22,706 nucleotides of DNA, taken from contig JAISBQ010000243.1 of the NCBI GenBank assembly GCA_031266115.1, positions 1-22,706 on the forward strand, given 5' to 3'. The DNA is from Bifidobacteriaceae bacterium. GTDB lineage: Bacteria > Actinomycetota > Actinomycetes > Actinomycetales > WQXJ01. Below the pieces are notes generated by a model that made no database searches, had not been told where the DNA came from, and saw only the letters and a list, made by a program, of their open reading frames with translations. Below, one piece after another: positions 7,387 to 14,500 of the stretch (its first letter is position 1; every line of letters begins with the position of its first letter). The position numbers and the translations under genes were made by a program.

Positions 7387-8939
7387 CGGGCGCCCTCCGC
7401 TTCGTCCCAGCCCTCCGCCTCGGCCGGATCGGCCGGATCCGTCCACAGGCCAGCCTTGCGTTCCGTCCACAACTCGGCACGGGCCTCGGCCTTGGCATCC
7501 ATGCGCTCGAGGTATCGACGCCGGCGCTGGCCATGGCTGGGGCGACGGCGTTCGTCGAGGCGCGGGTCGCTCCCGCGTGGGCCGCTCAGCAATTCCGGGC
7601 CGGTGAGCAGGGTGGGCTCCCAGTCGAACACGACCCCGCCCTCATCGGGTCCGATCACCACCTCGGCGCCAGCCCGCGCCCCCGCACCCACCAGCGCATC
7701 TTCGACACCGAGCTTTGCCAGCCGGTCCGCCAGGTATCCGACTGCCTCGTCGTTGGCGAAGTCCGTCTGGTGGACCCAGCGCTCGGGCTTGATGCCGCGG
7801 ACCGCGTAGTACTCTCGACCGGCCCGCGTGCGACGTTCCACCGTGAAGGGGGCCGCGTCCACGGGCGTGGGGCGGATCACCGGGCGTGGCGCCACGTCAG
7901 GTGAGGCGGCTGCGCGCAGGTGAGCGACGGCATCGGCGAGCGCAAAGGCGAATGACCGCAGGCCGACATGGCTCACCGCTGATACCTCGAAAACCGGCAG
8001 GCCGCGCGCCTCCAGCTCTGGGCGCACCAACTCTGCCAGTTCGCGGGCCTCGGGAACGTCCACCTTCGCGAGGGCGACCACGCGCGGCCGGTCCATCAGC
8101 GGCACCAGACCACCGGCGGCACCGAGCGCCGCGTAGGCGGCGAGTTCCGCCTCGATCGCGTCGAGATCGCTGAGTGGATCGCGACCACTGTCAAGGGTCG
8201 CACAGTCGATCACGTGCACAATCACGCCGCTGCGCTCGATATGCCGCAGGAAGTCGAGGCCCAGGCCGCGCCCTTCAGATGCGCCGGGGATGAGCCCGGG
8301 CACGTCCGCCATCGTGAACCGGGCTGCTCCCGCTTGGACCACTCCGAGATTGGGGATGAGGGTGGTGAACGGATAGTCGGCGATCTTGGGTCGCGCGGCC
8401 GACATCGCAGCGATGAGGGACGACTTGCCTGCGCTCGGAAAACCGACCAGCGCCACGTCGGCGATCGACTTGAGCTCCAGCATCACGTCGAGTTCCTCGC
8501 CCGACTCGCCCAAGAGCGCGAACCCCGGTGCTCTGCGCCGGGGCGAGGCGAGCGCCGCGTTCCCCAGTCCCCCATGCCCACCTGGGGCCGCCACGTAGCG
8601 GGTCCCGGCGCCCAGCATGTCAGCGCGGACGATGCCGTCCGTCCCCTTGACAACTGTGCCGTCCGGCACGTGAAGAACGAGATCCTCCCCGTTCGCGCCG
8701 TGGCGGGTGGATCCGGCGCCGGGGGTACCGCTCGCGGCCCGCTGGTGCGGGGTGTGGTGGAATCCCAACAGCGTGGTCACCTGGGGATCGACGACAAGGA
8801 TCACAGAGCCACCGCGACCGCCGTTGCCGCCATCCGGACCAGCGAGCGGCTTGTACTTCTCGCGGCGCACGGAGACACAGCCGTTGCCACCCTTACCCCC
8901 AGCGAGGTGAAGCATCACCCGGTCCACAAACTCGGCCAT
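7383..8939 (-). CDS. obgE: GTPase Obg, ribosome assembly and stress GTPase
   Basis: Obg binds the 50S subunit and acts in ribosome maturation and stress signalling. The 518 residues show the Gly-rich OBG fold (1-160, MAEFVDRVMLHLAGGKGGNGC), then the G domain. G1 is GFPSAGKSS (166-174), the switch I region is YPFTTLIPNLG, G3 is DVPGLI (212-217) and G5 is SAVSH (from 320). A C-terminal OCT domain (about 362-446) is followed by a charged tail, as in other actinobacteria. The G4 motif, normally NKxD, reads AKVD (291-294): the guanine-contacting Asn is replaced by Ala, encoded by GCG at 8067-8069. The ATG at 8937-8939 has a GGGGG ribosome binding site eight bases upstream and gives the conserved N-terminus. 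It sits in the standard rplU-rpmA-obgE order. Confidence 0.96.
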   Translation of the reverse strand: MAEFVDRVMLHLAGGKGGNGCVSVRREKYKPLAGPDGGNGGRGGSVILVVDPQVTTLLGFHHTPHQRAASGTPGAGSTRHGANGEDLVLHVPDGTVVKGTDGIVRADMLGAGTRYVAAPGGHGGLGNAALASPRRRAPGFALLGESGEELDVMLELKSIADVALVGFPSAGKSSLIAAMSAARPKIADYPFTTLIPNLGVVQAGAARFTMADVPGLIPGASEGRGLGLDFLRHIERSGVIVHVIDCATLDSGRDPLSDLDAIEAELAAYAALGAAGGLVPLMDRPRVVALAKVDVPEARELAELVRPELEARGLPVFEVSAVSHVGLRSFAFALADAVAHLRAAASPDVAPRPVIRPTPVDAAPFTVERRTRAGREYYAVRGIKPERWVHQTDFANDEAVGYLADRLAKLGVEDALVGAGARAGAEVVIGPDEGGVVFDWEPTLLTGPELLSGPRGSDPRLDERRRPSHGQRRRRYLERMDAKAEARAELWTERKAGLWTDPADPAEAEGWDEAEGAR

Positions 8940-8998
8940 AGCACAGCCCCCAATCGACACTCATGCGTCAGGGACGCGCCTCGGCCGGTGCCCGAGTG

Positions 8999-9253
8999 TC
9001 AGGCAGCGGTTTCGATATCGATCACGCGCCGACGCCCGCGCGAGGTGAATTTCACGGCGCCAGCAACCTTGGCGAACAGGGTGTCATCCCTGCCGCGACC
9101 CACCCCATGACCGGGATGGAAGTGTGTGCCCCGCTGACGGACAAGGATCTCGCCCGCGCCCACCTGTTGGCCGCCGTAGCGCTTGACGCCAAGGCGCTGC
9201 GCGTTGGAATCGCGCCCATTGCGCGAGGAACTCGCACCCTTCTTATGTGCCAT
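8999..9253 (-). CDS. rpmA: 50S ribosomal protein L27
   Basis: The 84-residue protein begins MAHKKGASSSRNGRDSNAQ, the invariant L27 N-terminus that reaches the peptidyl-transferase centre. It continues with LGVKRYGGQQVGAGEILVRQRGTHFHPG. No extra N-terminal extension is present, so the processed form found in Firmicutes does not apply here. The gene lies 21 bases after rplU and 59 bases before obgE in the standard cluster. Confidence 0.98.
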   Translation of the reverse strand: MAHKKGASSSRNGRDSNAQRLGVKRYGGQQVGAGEILVRQRGTHFHPGHGVGRGRDDTLFAKVAGAVKFTSRGRRRVIDIETAA

Positions 9254-9274
9254 GTCACCAGACCTGCCTTCCCG

Positions 9275-9595
9275 CTACTTGATGCCCGTGACCTTGACTC
9301 GCGTCAGCTCCTGGCGATGGCCCTGGCGCTTGCGGTAGCCGGTCTTGTTCTTGTACTTGAAGATGCGAATCTTGGGGCCGCGCTCGTCGCGGAGGATCTC
9401 GGCCGTCACCGTGACCTTGGCCAGCGCGCTCGCGTCCGTGGTGATCTTGTCCCCATCCACCACCATGACGGCAGGCAACTGGACCGTGTCTCCGGCCTGT
9501 CCGGCCAACCGGTTGGTGATGACAACGTCGCCAACCGAGACCCTCTCCTGGTGACCACCAGTCTTGACGATCGCGTACACCACGGTGCTGCTCAT
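9275..9595 (-). CDS. rplU: 50S ribosomal protein L21
   Basis: The 106-residue product is a full-length L21. It starts MSSTVVYAIVKTGGHQERV and ends IRIFKYKNKTGYRKRQGHRQELTRVKVTGIK; the KYKNKTGYRKRQGHRQ segment is the family signature for rRNA contact. I chose the ATG at 9593-9595, although the frame is open to 9718, because it gives the conserved N-terminus and has a GAGAG purine stretch just upstream. It is the first gene of the long operon that continues through rpmA, obgE and proBA. Confidence 0.97.
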   Translation of the reverse strand: MSSTVVYAIVKTGGHQERVSVGDVVITNRLAGQAGDTVQLPAVMVVDGDKITTDASALAKVTVTAEILRDERGPKIRIFKYKNKTGYRKRQGHRQELTRVKVTGIK

Positions 9596-9727
9596 TTCTC
9601 TCGGAGTCTTGCGGATTCCCTGGAGCCTCGCCAAACCTTGGCGGCGCAAAACGGCGCACCGCTCAAGGAGGTGACAGACCGGGCCGAAGGCGCCACGGAA
9701 CCGGCGCGCCCAGCGCACCGGCCCCCT

Positions 9728-9756
9728 AGCTTAGGGGCGCGTCGATGCCGGGTCAA
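9728..9756 (-). promoter_or_regulatory. Promoter of the rplU-rpmA-obgE operon
   Basis: On the minus strand TTGACC (9751-9756) is followed by exactly 17 bases and then TAAGCT (9728-9733). This is the best sigma-70-like match seen in the window. The -10 lies inside a small palindrome (CCCCTAAGCTAGGGG). Transcription would start near 9721 and give a leader of about 125 bases before rplU. That leader has a short GCCAA/TTGGC stem near 9630-9650 and room for ribosomal-protein feedback control, but no known L21 leader is recognised. Confidence 0.7.
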
Positions 9757-9798
9757 ACCGCCCGATCGCCCGACCGATGCCCGCTTGTCAGCCAGTCC

Positions 9799-10467
9799 CT
9801 ACGGTTCCCACAGGCCGCGATTGGTGGTTGCGACGCCGAACGCTCCAGCCGCGACCGCCGCGCGGACGTCTTCGCGGTCCACGATCAGACCGCCCGCCAC
9901 GATCGGGAGCCTGACCTCCTCACGCAACCACTTGATGACCCGTGGAATGCACCCCGGCAACACCTCGATGAAGTCGGCGCCAGACAGCGCCGTCTGGGGT
10001 TCCACTCGGCGGTAGGCGCGAGAATCGACGAGGAAGAACCGGTGTCCACCGATCAGCCCGTGGTCGCGAGCGGCCTTGACCATCGCCGTCTTGGCCGACA
10101 GAACGCCATCGGCCGCCGTGTGGCCGGCAAGGTATTCGATCACCACGGGACGACCGGCAAAACCCTCCAACAGGTCCACGTCCACGAAGCAGATACGTCC
10201 GGCCGCCTTGACGCGCTCAATGGTGGCGCCAAGGTCCAATAGCGAGCCGTACAGGAGGAAGACCACCCGTGCGGAGGTCTCAAGCGCGGCATCAAGATCG
10301 GTGGTGTCTTTGACCGAGCTGATGATCCGGGCGCGGGCGTTGGCCTGGCTCAACTCGTCCATGGTCGCCCGGGCCGACACGGTAGATGCCTCAGCGGGTG
10401 CGGGCAATTGCGATACGTCGGCTCCACCTGAGCTCGGTGTCCGGTGCGCCGAGCGATCGACACGCAT
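9799..10467 (-). CDS. GlpP-type glycerol-3-phosphate-responsive antiterminator family protein
   Basis: The 222-residue product resembles Firmicutes GlpP, an RNA-binding antiterminator that responds to glycerol-3-phosphate. Matching segments are RVVFLLYGSLLDLGATIERVKAAG, CFVDVDLLEGF, AADGVLSAKTAMVKAARDHGLIGGHRFFLVDSRA, ADFIEVLPGCIPRVIKWL, LPIVAGGLIVDREDVRAAVAAGAFGVATTNRGLW. These are the expected order for its barrel-like fold. The N-terminal 35 or so residues are not conserved-looking, and an ATG at 10360-10362 is an alternative start. The first ATG is kept because a TATGGT hexamer lies six bases before it, suggesting leaderless transcription. No glpD, glpF or glpK lies in the window, so its target must be elsewhere, or its role has changed. 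Confidence 0.85.
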   Translation of the reverse strand: MRVDRSAHRTPSSGGADVSQLPAPAEASTVSARATMDELSQANARARIISSVKDTTDLDAALETSARVVFLLYGSLLDLGATIERVKAAGRICFVDVDLLEGFAGRPVVIEYLAGHTAADGVLSAKTAMVKAARDHGLIGGHRFFLVDSRAYRRVEPQTALSGADFIEVLPGCIPRVIKWLREEVRLPIVAGGLIVDREDVRAAVAAGAFGVATTNRGLWEP

Positions 10468-10473
10468 TACCTA

Positions 10474-10479
10474 ACCATA
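10474..10479 (-). promoter_or_regulatory. Leaderless-type -10 box before the GlpP-family gene
   Basis: TATGGT on the minus strand fits TANNNT and is separated from the ATG (10465-10467) by six bases. Transcription would therefore start at or next to the A of the ATG. No clear -35 is visible. There is also no good Shine-Dalgarno sequence before this ATG, which fits a leaderless mRNA. Confidence 0.4.
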
Positions 10480-10509
10480 ACCCCGCGCGACGGGCGGGCG
10501 GCACACGTC

Positions 10510-11952
10510 TCATCGCCGGATGCTCGGTGATACACGGCTGGGTGGCGTGAACAGCGTCTCGGTGGAGACACCGAGCGCGCCCAGCACATCTCCGACGAAC
10601 AGTGCGGTCCCGACCACGAGAACGTTTCCGCTGGTCAGGAGCCCTCTTAGGCCATCAAGAGCGGCCTCGCTCCCTGCCCACGCCGGTCGCGGTCCACACA
10701 CCAGGTGGCTGGCTGGCAGGGTCATCCACACCACCCGCTCACGCACAGGCGCCAGCTGCCTTGAGAATCCCGCCAGGTCCTTGTCTTGCGGGAGACACAC
10801 GAGGATACGGTCCGGCTCACCCCCAAAAGCCTCGCGCGCATATGCCAACGCCGAGCTCAAACCTTCCCCGCTCACGGCCGCGTCGACAACCACGCCCCCT
10901 GCCTCACCCATTCTGTGTGCCGTGCACCGGCCCGGGTGACGCACCGTGGCCAGCACGCCGCCCAGCGCGCAGGAGGATGGTGGCGGAATCCCCAGGCCCT
11001 CGGCCATCGTCTGACCCAGGGCGATCCCCAGGGCCGCGTTGCCAGCGCCGAACCCGTACGGCATCGGGATGCCGAGGGACGAGGCTTGTGCGGACGAGCG
11101 AACGGGGACGGCGGGGATGCCCAGGTCGGCGGCCCGCCGATCCGCCGCGACCCGAAGCGCGCTGCGGGAACCGGCATCGTGGTTCGCGAGGTACAGGATG
11201 CGACGGGTGCACGGACCGGCGGCGCCCAGCTTCTCGGCCGCAATCTCGGGGACTGTCGATCCGAGCAGGGCACCATGCTCAGCGAACACCGAGGTCACGG
11301 CGAGGTGGCCAAGGGGCAGCAGGGACAGTTCGTCGCTGGCGCCGCCAATGCCTGCCTCGGCGACGATGACGTCGCACCGGTCGGTCAGAAACCGCACCCC
11401 GGCCAGGACATACAGCCCCGACGGCGAGACGTAGTCGGCGGGTCGCCGACTCTGCGGTGGGAGGGCCTCGATGGCCGAAGCGGCAAGCCGGGACAGGGCC
11501 CGGTAGTCCTCGGGGGCCAATGCCGTGCCATCGATCCGGATGCGATCGCGGCTGGATCTCAAACCAGGACCCGTAATGGTGCCCACGCGCAGACCCGCCG
11601 CGGCGAGGGTGGCCGCCGCGTACAGGACTGCCGTGCCCTTGCCCTTGGACCCGACTACACCGGCGAGCCGGGTCGCCATCACCGGACAATCCACTTCGAG
11701 TATTCGTGCTACCAGCGCGGCTCGCTGGCGGCTACCCCGCAGGTGGCCACGGACCCGAGACAGCGACGCGGAGGCGGCGCGTGCGGCACGCCACTCGCGA
11801 AAGAAGGGCTCGTCGGGGTCAGTGGGGTCGTCGGGACCGGGAGGGCAGGTGTGGTCACGCGCGACCATCGACTCATCTGACGTGGGCGGCGCCGCTGGGC
11901 CGGGCGATGCGCCTCGGGTGGGCGGCGCACCTGGCGTGGGCGGGAACGTCAT
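10510..11952 (-). CDS. FolC-like Mur ligase paralog with altered C-terminal signature
   Basis: The 480-residue product is a divergent relative of folylpolyglutamate synthase, located directly after a better-preserved folC. A Pro-rich head of about 50 residues precedes the fold. Central-domain elements are present: P-loop GSKGKGT (101-107), RDRIRIDG (135-142), VAEAGIGGASDE (198-208, in the place of EVGMGGTWDATN), EHGALLGSTVPEIAAEKLG (225-243) and a GNAALGIALG element near 304. In the C-terminal domain PGRCTAHRM (340-348) matches PGRLEVV of FolC, and PQDKDLAGF matches the GDKDAAGI segment, so homology is clear. The adenosine-binding DxAHNP motif instead reads DAAVSGEG (357-364). The ATG overlaps the folC stop (ATGA), so the two are probably coupled. 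It may be a ligase with another substrate or a regulatory pseudoenzyme. Confidence 0.8.
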   Translation of the reverse strand: MTFPPTPGAPPTRGASPGPAAPPTSDESMVARDHTCPPGPDDPTDPDEPFFREWRAARAASASLSRVRGHLRGSRQRAALVARILEVDCPVMATRLAGVVGSKGKGTAVLYAAATLAAAGLRVGTITGPGLRSSRDRIRIDGTALAPEDYRALSRLAASAIEALPPQSRRPADYVSPSGLYVLAGVRFLTDRCDVIVAEAGIGGASDELSLLPLGHLAVTSVFAEHGALLGSTVPEIAAEKLGAAGPCTRRILYLANHDAGSRSALRVAADRRAADLGIPAVPVRSSAQASSLGIPMPYGFGAGNAALGIALGQTMAEGLGIPPPSSCALGGVLATVRHPGRCTAHRMGEAGGVVVDAAVSGEGLSSALAYAREAFGGEPDRILVCLPQDKDLAGFSRQLAPVRERVVWMTLPASHLVCGPRPAWAGSEAALDGLRGLLTSGNVLVVGTALFVGDVLGALGVSTETLFTPPSRVSPSIRR

Positions 11953-13382
11953 CGGCGGGATGGGCGAAGCAGGAGGCGCACTTGGCCGGCCACGGTGACC
12001 GATCCGCAGGCCAAGACGCCAGCGGCGAGAGGTCCCGACGCGCCCTCGCTGATCGCGTCGGCGAGGTCGACGGCACGAGCCAGGGCGTCGTCCAGGCGGG
12101 GTACCACCTCAACTCTCCCGGGCCCGAAGACGTCGGCCGCGACGGCGCCCAGGGCGTAGGCGTCGAGAGCGCGAGGTGCCAGCGACTGGGTGACCACCAC
12201 GGTCTCCATCACCGGTTCCAAAGCGCCGAGGATGCCCGCGGCGTCCTTGTCCCCCAACACGCCCACAAGTCCCACCATCGGACCCGGGAAAACCTCGGTC
12301 ACGGCGACGGCCAGAGCCTCGGCGCCGGCGGGGTTGTGTGCAGCATCGATCACCACCAGCGGCGAGGTGCGCACCACCTCCAACCGACCGGGCGACGTCA
12401 CTGTCCCGAAGGCGTCGCGAACCGTCTCGATCTCCAGGGGCGTAGGCGCCGCCGGATCGCCAAACAGGAGCTCGACCGCACCCAGCGCGAGTGCGGCGTT
12501 GTCGGCCTGATGGGAGCCCAACAGCGCCAGCCACACGTCGGGGTACATCCCGCCAATCCCCTGGAACGCGACCATCTGCCCCCCCACCCCGAGTTCGCGG
12601 GCGACAACCCCGAAATCCACCCCAGCCCACCACGCGCCACCCCGTGTCTCGGCGACGGCTGCAGCGAGGACCTCCGCCACCGCATCGCTCTGGGGCCCAA
12701 TCACGGCCTGCTTCCCCAGGATTCCCGCCTTCTCCCCCGCGATCCCCGCCAGGTCCGCGCCCAACCACTCCTCATGATCCATGGCGATCGGTGTGATCAC
12801 TTGAACGTCGGAGGTGACCACGTTCGTCGCATCCCACGTCCCACCCATCCCGACCTCGATCACGGCCACATCGACAGGTGCGTCTGCGAACGCCACAAAG
12901 CCGGCCAGTGCATAGGCCTCGAACACGGAGATGGGGGGCCCGCCATCGTCCGCAGATTGCGCGTCCACCAGATCGACCACGGGGCCAACCTGCCCCCACA
13001 CCTCGATGAAGGCCTCCGGGGCGATGGGCTCGCCGTCGATGACGATCCGCTCCAGGCCATCGGTCAGCGGCGGAGACGTCATGAGCCCAACGCGAAGGCC
13101 GTGAGCGCTGATCAGCGCGGCGATCATCCGTGCCGTCGAGGTCTTGGCGTTGGTCCCGGCGACATGGATCACCCGGTAGGCCTTCTGCGGATCGCCGAGA
13201 TACGCGGTGGCACGCTTCATCCGATCCAAGGTCGGCGTGAAATCGTGTTCAGGGGGCCGAGCCTCCAGGCGTCGAACGATCTGGCGGACCTGGGCCTCGG
13301 CGGCCCGGCGAGCCTCGGCGGCCCGGTGTCTGCGCGACGCGACAGGGGTGGGCTTTGCGGCGCGATCATCTGAGGCACTCAC
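11949..13382 (-). CDS. folC: Folylpolyglutamate / dihydrofolate synthase
   Basis: FolC adds glutamate to folates, and in most bacteria also joins glutamate to dihydropteroate. The 477 residues contain a Mur ligase central domain: P-loop GTNAKTST (76-83), ERIVIDGEPI (111-120), VIEVGMGGTWDATNVV (174-189), AMDHEEWLG (200-208) and IAGEKAGI with the conserved Lys (214-221). The C-terminal domain has SPGRLEVV (330-337) and VVIDAAHNPAGAEAL (343-357). Two signature positions are unusual: Ala79 replaces the last Gly of the P-loop, and SPPL (103-106) replaces SPHL. The GTG at 13380-13382 is my start; translation could begin later because the first 40 residues are low-complexity, and the open frame to 13541 would collide with the divergent lipoprotein gene. 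It is followed, with overlap, by the FolC-like paralog. Confidence 0.88.
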   Translation of the reverse strand: MSASDDRAAKPTPVASRRHRAAEARRAAEAQVRQIVRRLEARPPEHDFTPTLDRMKRATAYLGDPQKAYRVIHVAGTNAKTSTARMIAALISAHGLRVGLMTSPPLTDGLERIVIDGEPIAPEAFIEVWGQVGPVVDLVDAQSADDGGPPISVFEAYALAGFVAFADAPVDVAVIEVGMGGTWDATNVVTSDVQVITPIAMDHEEWLGADLAGIAGEKAGILGKQAVIGPQSDAVAEVLAAAVAETRGGAWWAGVDFGVVARELGVGGQMVAFQGIGGMYPDVWLALLGSHQADNAALALGAVELLFGDPAAPTPLEIETVRDAFGTVTSPGRLEVVRTSPLVVIDAAHNPAGAEALAVAVTEVFPGPMVGLVGVLGDKDAAGILGALEPVMETVVVTQSLAPRALDAYALGAVAADVFGPGRVEVVPRLDDALARAVDLADAISEGASGPLAAGVLACGSVTVAGQVRLLLRPSRR

Positions 13383-13467
13383 CCGCCCATCATGCCCGCT
13401 CCAAGCGCCGGGAGTAGCCTCGCTCCACGGAGCACGCCAGCGGATCCACGAAGGGACGGGCACAGAT
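13383..13467. promoter_or_regulatory. Divergent promoter region of folC and the lipoprotein gene
   Basis: These 85 bases must hold the start signals of both genes. On the plus strand TAGCCT at 13415-13420 fits the -10 pattern, with about 47 bases to the lipoprotein ATG and an AAGGGA ribosome binding site at 13451-13456. No convincing minus-strand promoter for folC is seen. Confidence 0.35.
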
Positions 13468-14382
13468 ATGGCAACAACCAGGGCGCGGACATGGTTGGCT
13501 GCGGCGGCAGCGGTGGGGGCCGTCATCGTCGGTGGATGCAACGATGGAGGTCAGGGCGATGTGGCGAGTCTTGAATCCGCTGGTCCGTCCGGCGAAGCCA
13601 GCGGATCGGGCGACGCCACCGCCTCCGCCCAGCGTCAAGGCGCCGAGGCCTTCTACGCCTGTCTCACTGACGCGGGGCTGCCTGCGGTTCTCAATCCCGT
13701 CGATGACTCAGACAACGGGGATGCGGCCGTCGGTTGGGAAACGGACCACACCGTGATGGAACGGATTCCCGGCCAGTTTTCCGGAGTGTCGGGCGGCGAA
13801 GGCGGCGCGGCATCCCAAGAAGACGCCGACGCCTTCTTCGCCCAAGGGGAGGACACATACGGACTGGTGGTCGACGGGGTGGACCACACCGCGCAGTACC
13901 AGCAATGCCACGAATCGTCCGGCTATGTCCAGCCGGAGTATCCTCGCGACCCGGCCGAGGAGGCGAAGCAGCGCCAGGCCTCAGTGGACGCCACCAACGA
14001 GTGGATCGCTTGCGCGCGAGAGAACGGGTACCCGGACCTGGCCGACGTTCAGGTGTCGAGCACAGAACCCGACCAATGGCCTCAGGCCACGTTGCCGTTG
14101 TCGACGACCGCCGATCAACTCCGGGCCCTACTCGAGGTCTGCCCCAACTTCGACGAGGACCAGGCGCGGGAGATGATGAGCGGTGAGGCAACCACCCAGG
14201 ACTGGACCGTCCAGCCGTCCATCGGATTTGAGCAGCCATCCTCCGATGATGCCGACAGCGACTCCGACGCCCAGTTCAACCACCTGTCCGAGCTCGTGGA
14301 GATCCTTTACGAAAAGCAGCAGGCCTTCTACGAATCGCAGGCGGACTCCGGCTCAGGCAGTTCCATCCGCATCGGCAGCTGA
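13468..14382 (+). CDS. Secreted lipoprotein of unknown function
   Basis: The 304-residue product starts MATTRARTWLAAAAAVGAVI and has a lipobox VGGC with the modified Cys at residue 24, so it should be exported and lipid-anchored outside the membrane. The mature part is acidic and soluble-looking. It has two similar Cys-containing helices, FYACLTDAGLP and WIACARENGYPDL, and two further Cys (YQQCHESSGY, LEVCPNFDED), which could form disulfides. The C-terminus is a Gln/Glu/Ser-rich tail. The start is set by the signal peptide and an AAGGGA site upstream; the longer open frame from 13207 would overlap folC. Small actinobacterial lipoproteins with a CxxxxG-P-type pattern are common, but none has a function I can assign here. 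Confidence 0.85.
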   Translation: MATTRARTWLAAAAAVGAVIVGGCNDGGQGDVASLESAGPSGEASGSGDATASAQRQGAEAFYACLTDAGLPAVLNPVDDSDNGDAAVGWETDHTVMERIPGQFSGVSGGEGGAASQEDADAFFAQGEDTYGLVVDGVDHTAQYQQCHESSGYVQPEYPRDPAEEAKQRQASVDATNEWIACARENGYPDLADVQVSSTEPDQWPQATLPLSTTADQLRALLEVCPNFDEDQAREMMSGEATTQDWTVQPSIGFEQPSSDDADSDSDAQFNHLSELVEILYEKQQAFYESQADSGSGSSIRIGS

Positions 14383-14500
14383 CCCCGCGGAATGCCTCCC
14401 TCCTGATCGTCGAATCGCCGCTTTGCGCGGTGAAACGGGCGTTGCCGGCACTCGGGGCAGGGCTTGTCGGCTTCCGGGCCCCTGCTGCCGCGGCGGGTCG
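14383..14500. other. Convergent intergenic region, lipoprotein gene and ileS
   Basis: This gap separates two converging genes and needs termination from both sides. The only structures I see are a short CCGC/GCGG stem near 14420 and a weak GCAGGG/CCCTGC stem in 14450-14495. Neither has a T run. I cannot assign a terminator with confidence. Confidence 0.3.

Noticed and set aside
9724..9738. Hairpin CCCCTA/TAGGGG as terminator of the GlpP-family gene
   Set aside because: It coincides with the -10 box of a promoter with a 17-bp spacer, has a three-base loop and no T run. Promoter is the better reading.
11706..13373. Open frame of 555 codons on the plus strand, opposite folC
   Set aside because: It is antisense to two clear Mur-ligase genes, has a composition rich in His, Arg, Gly and Pro, and no domain. 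Long antisense frames are common in GC-rich DNA.
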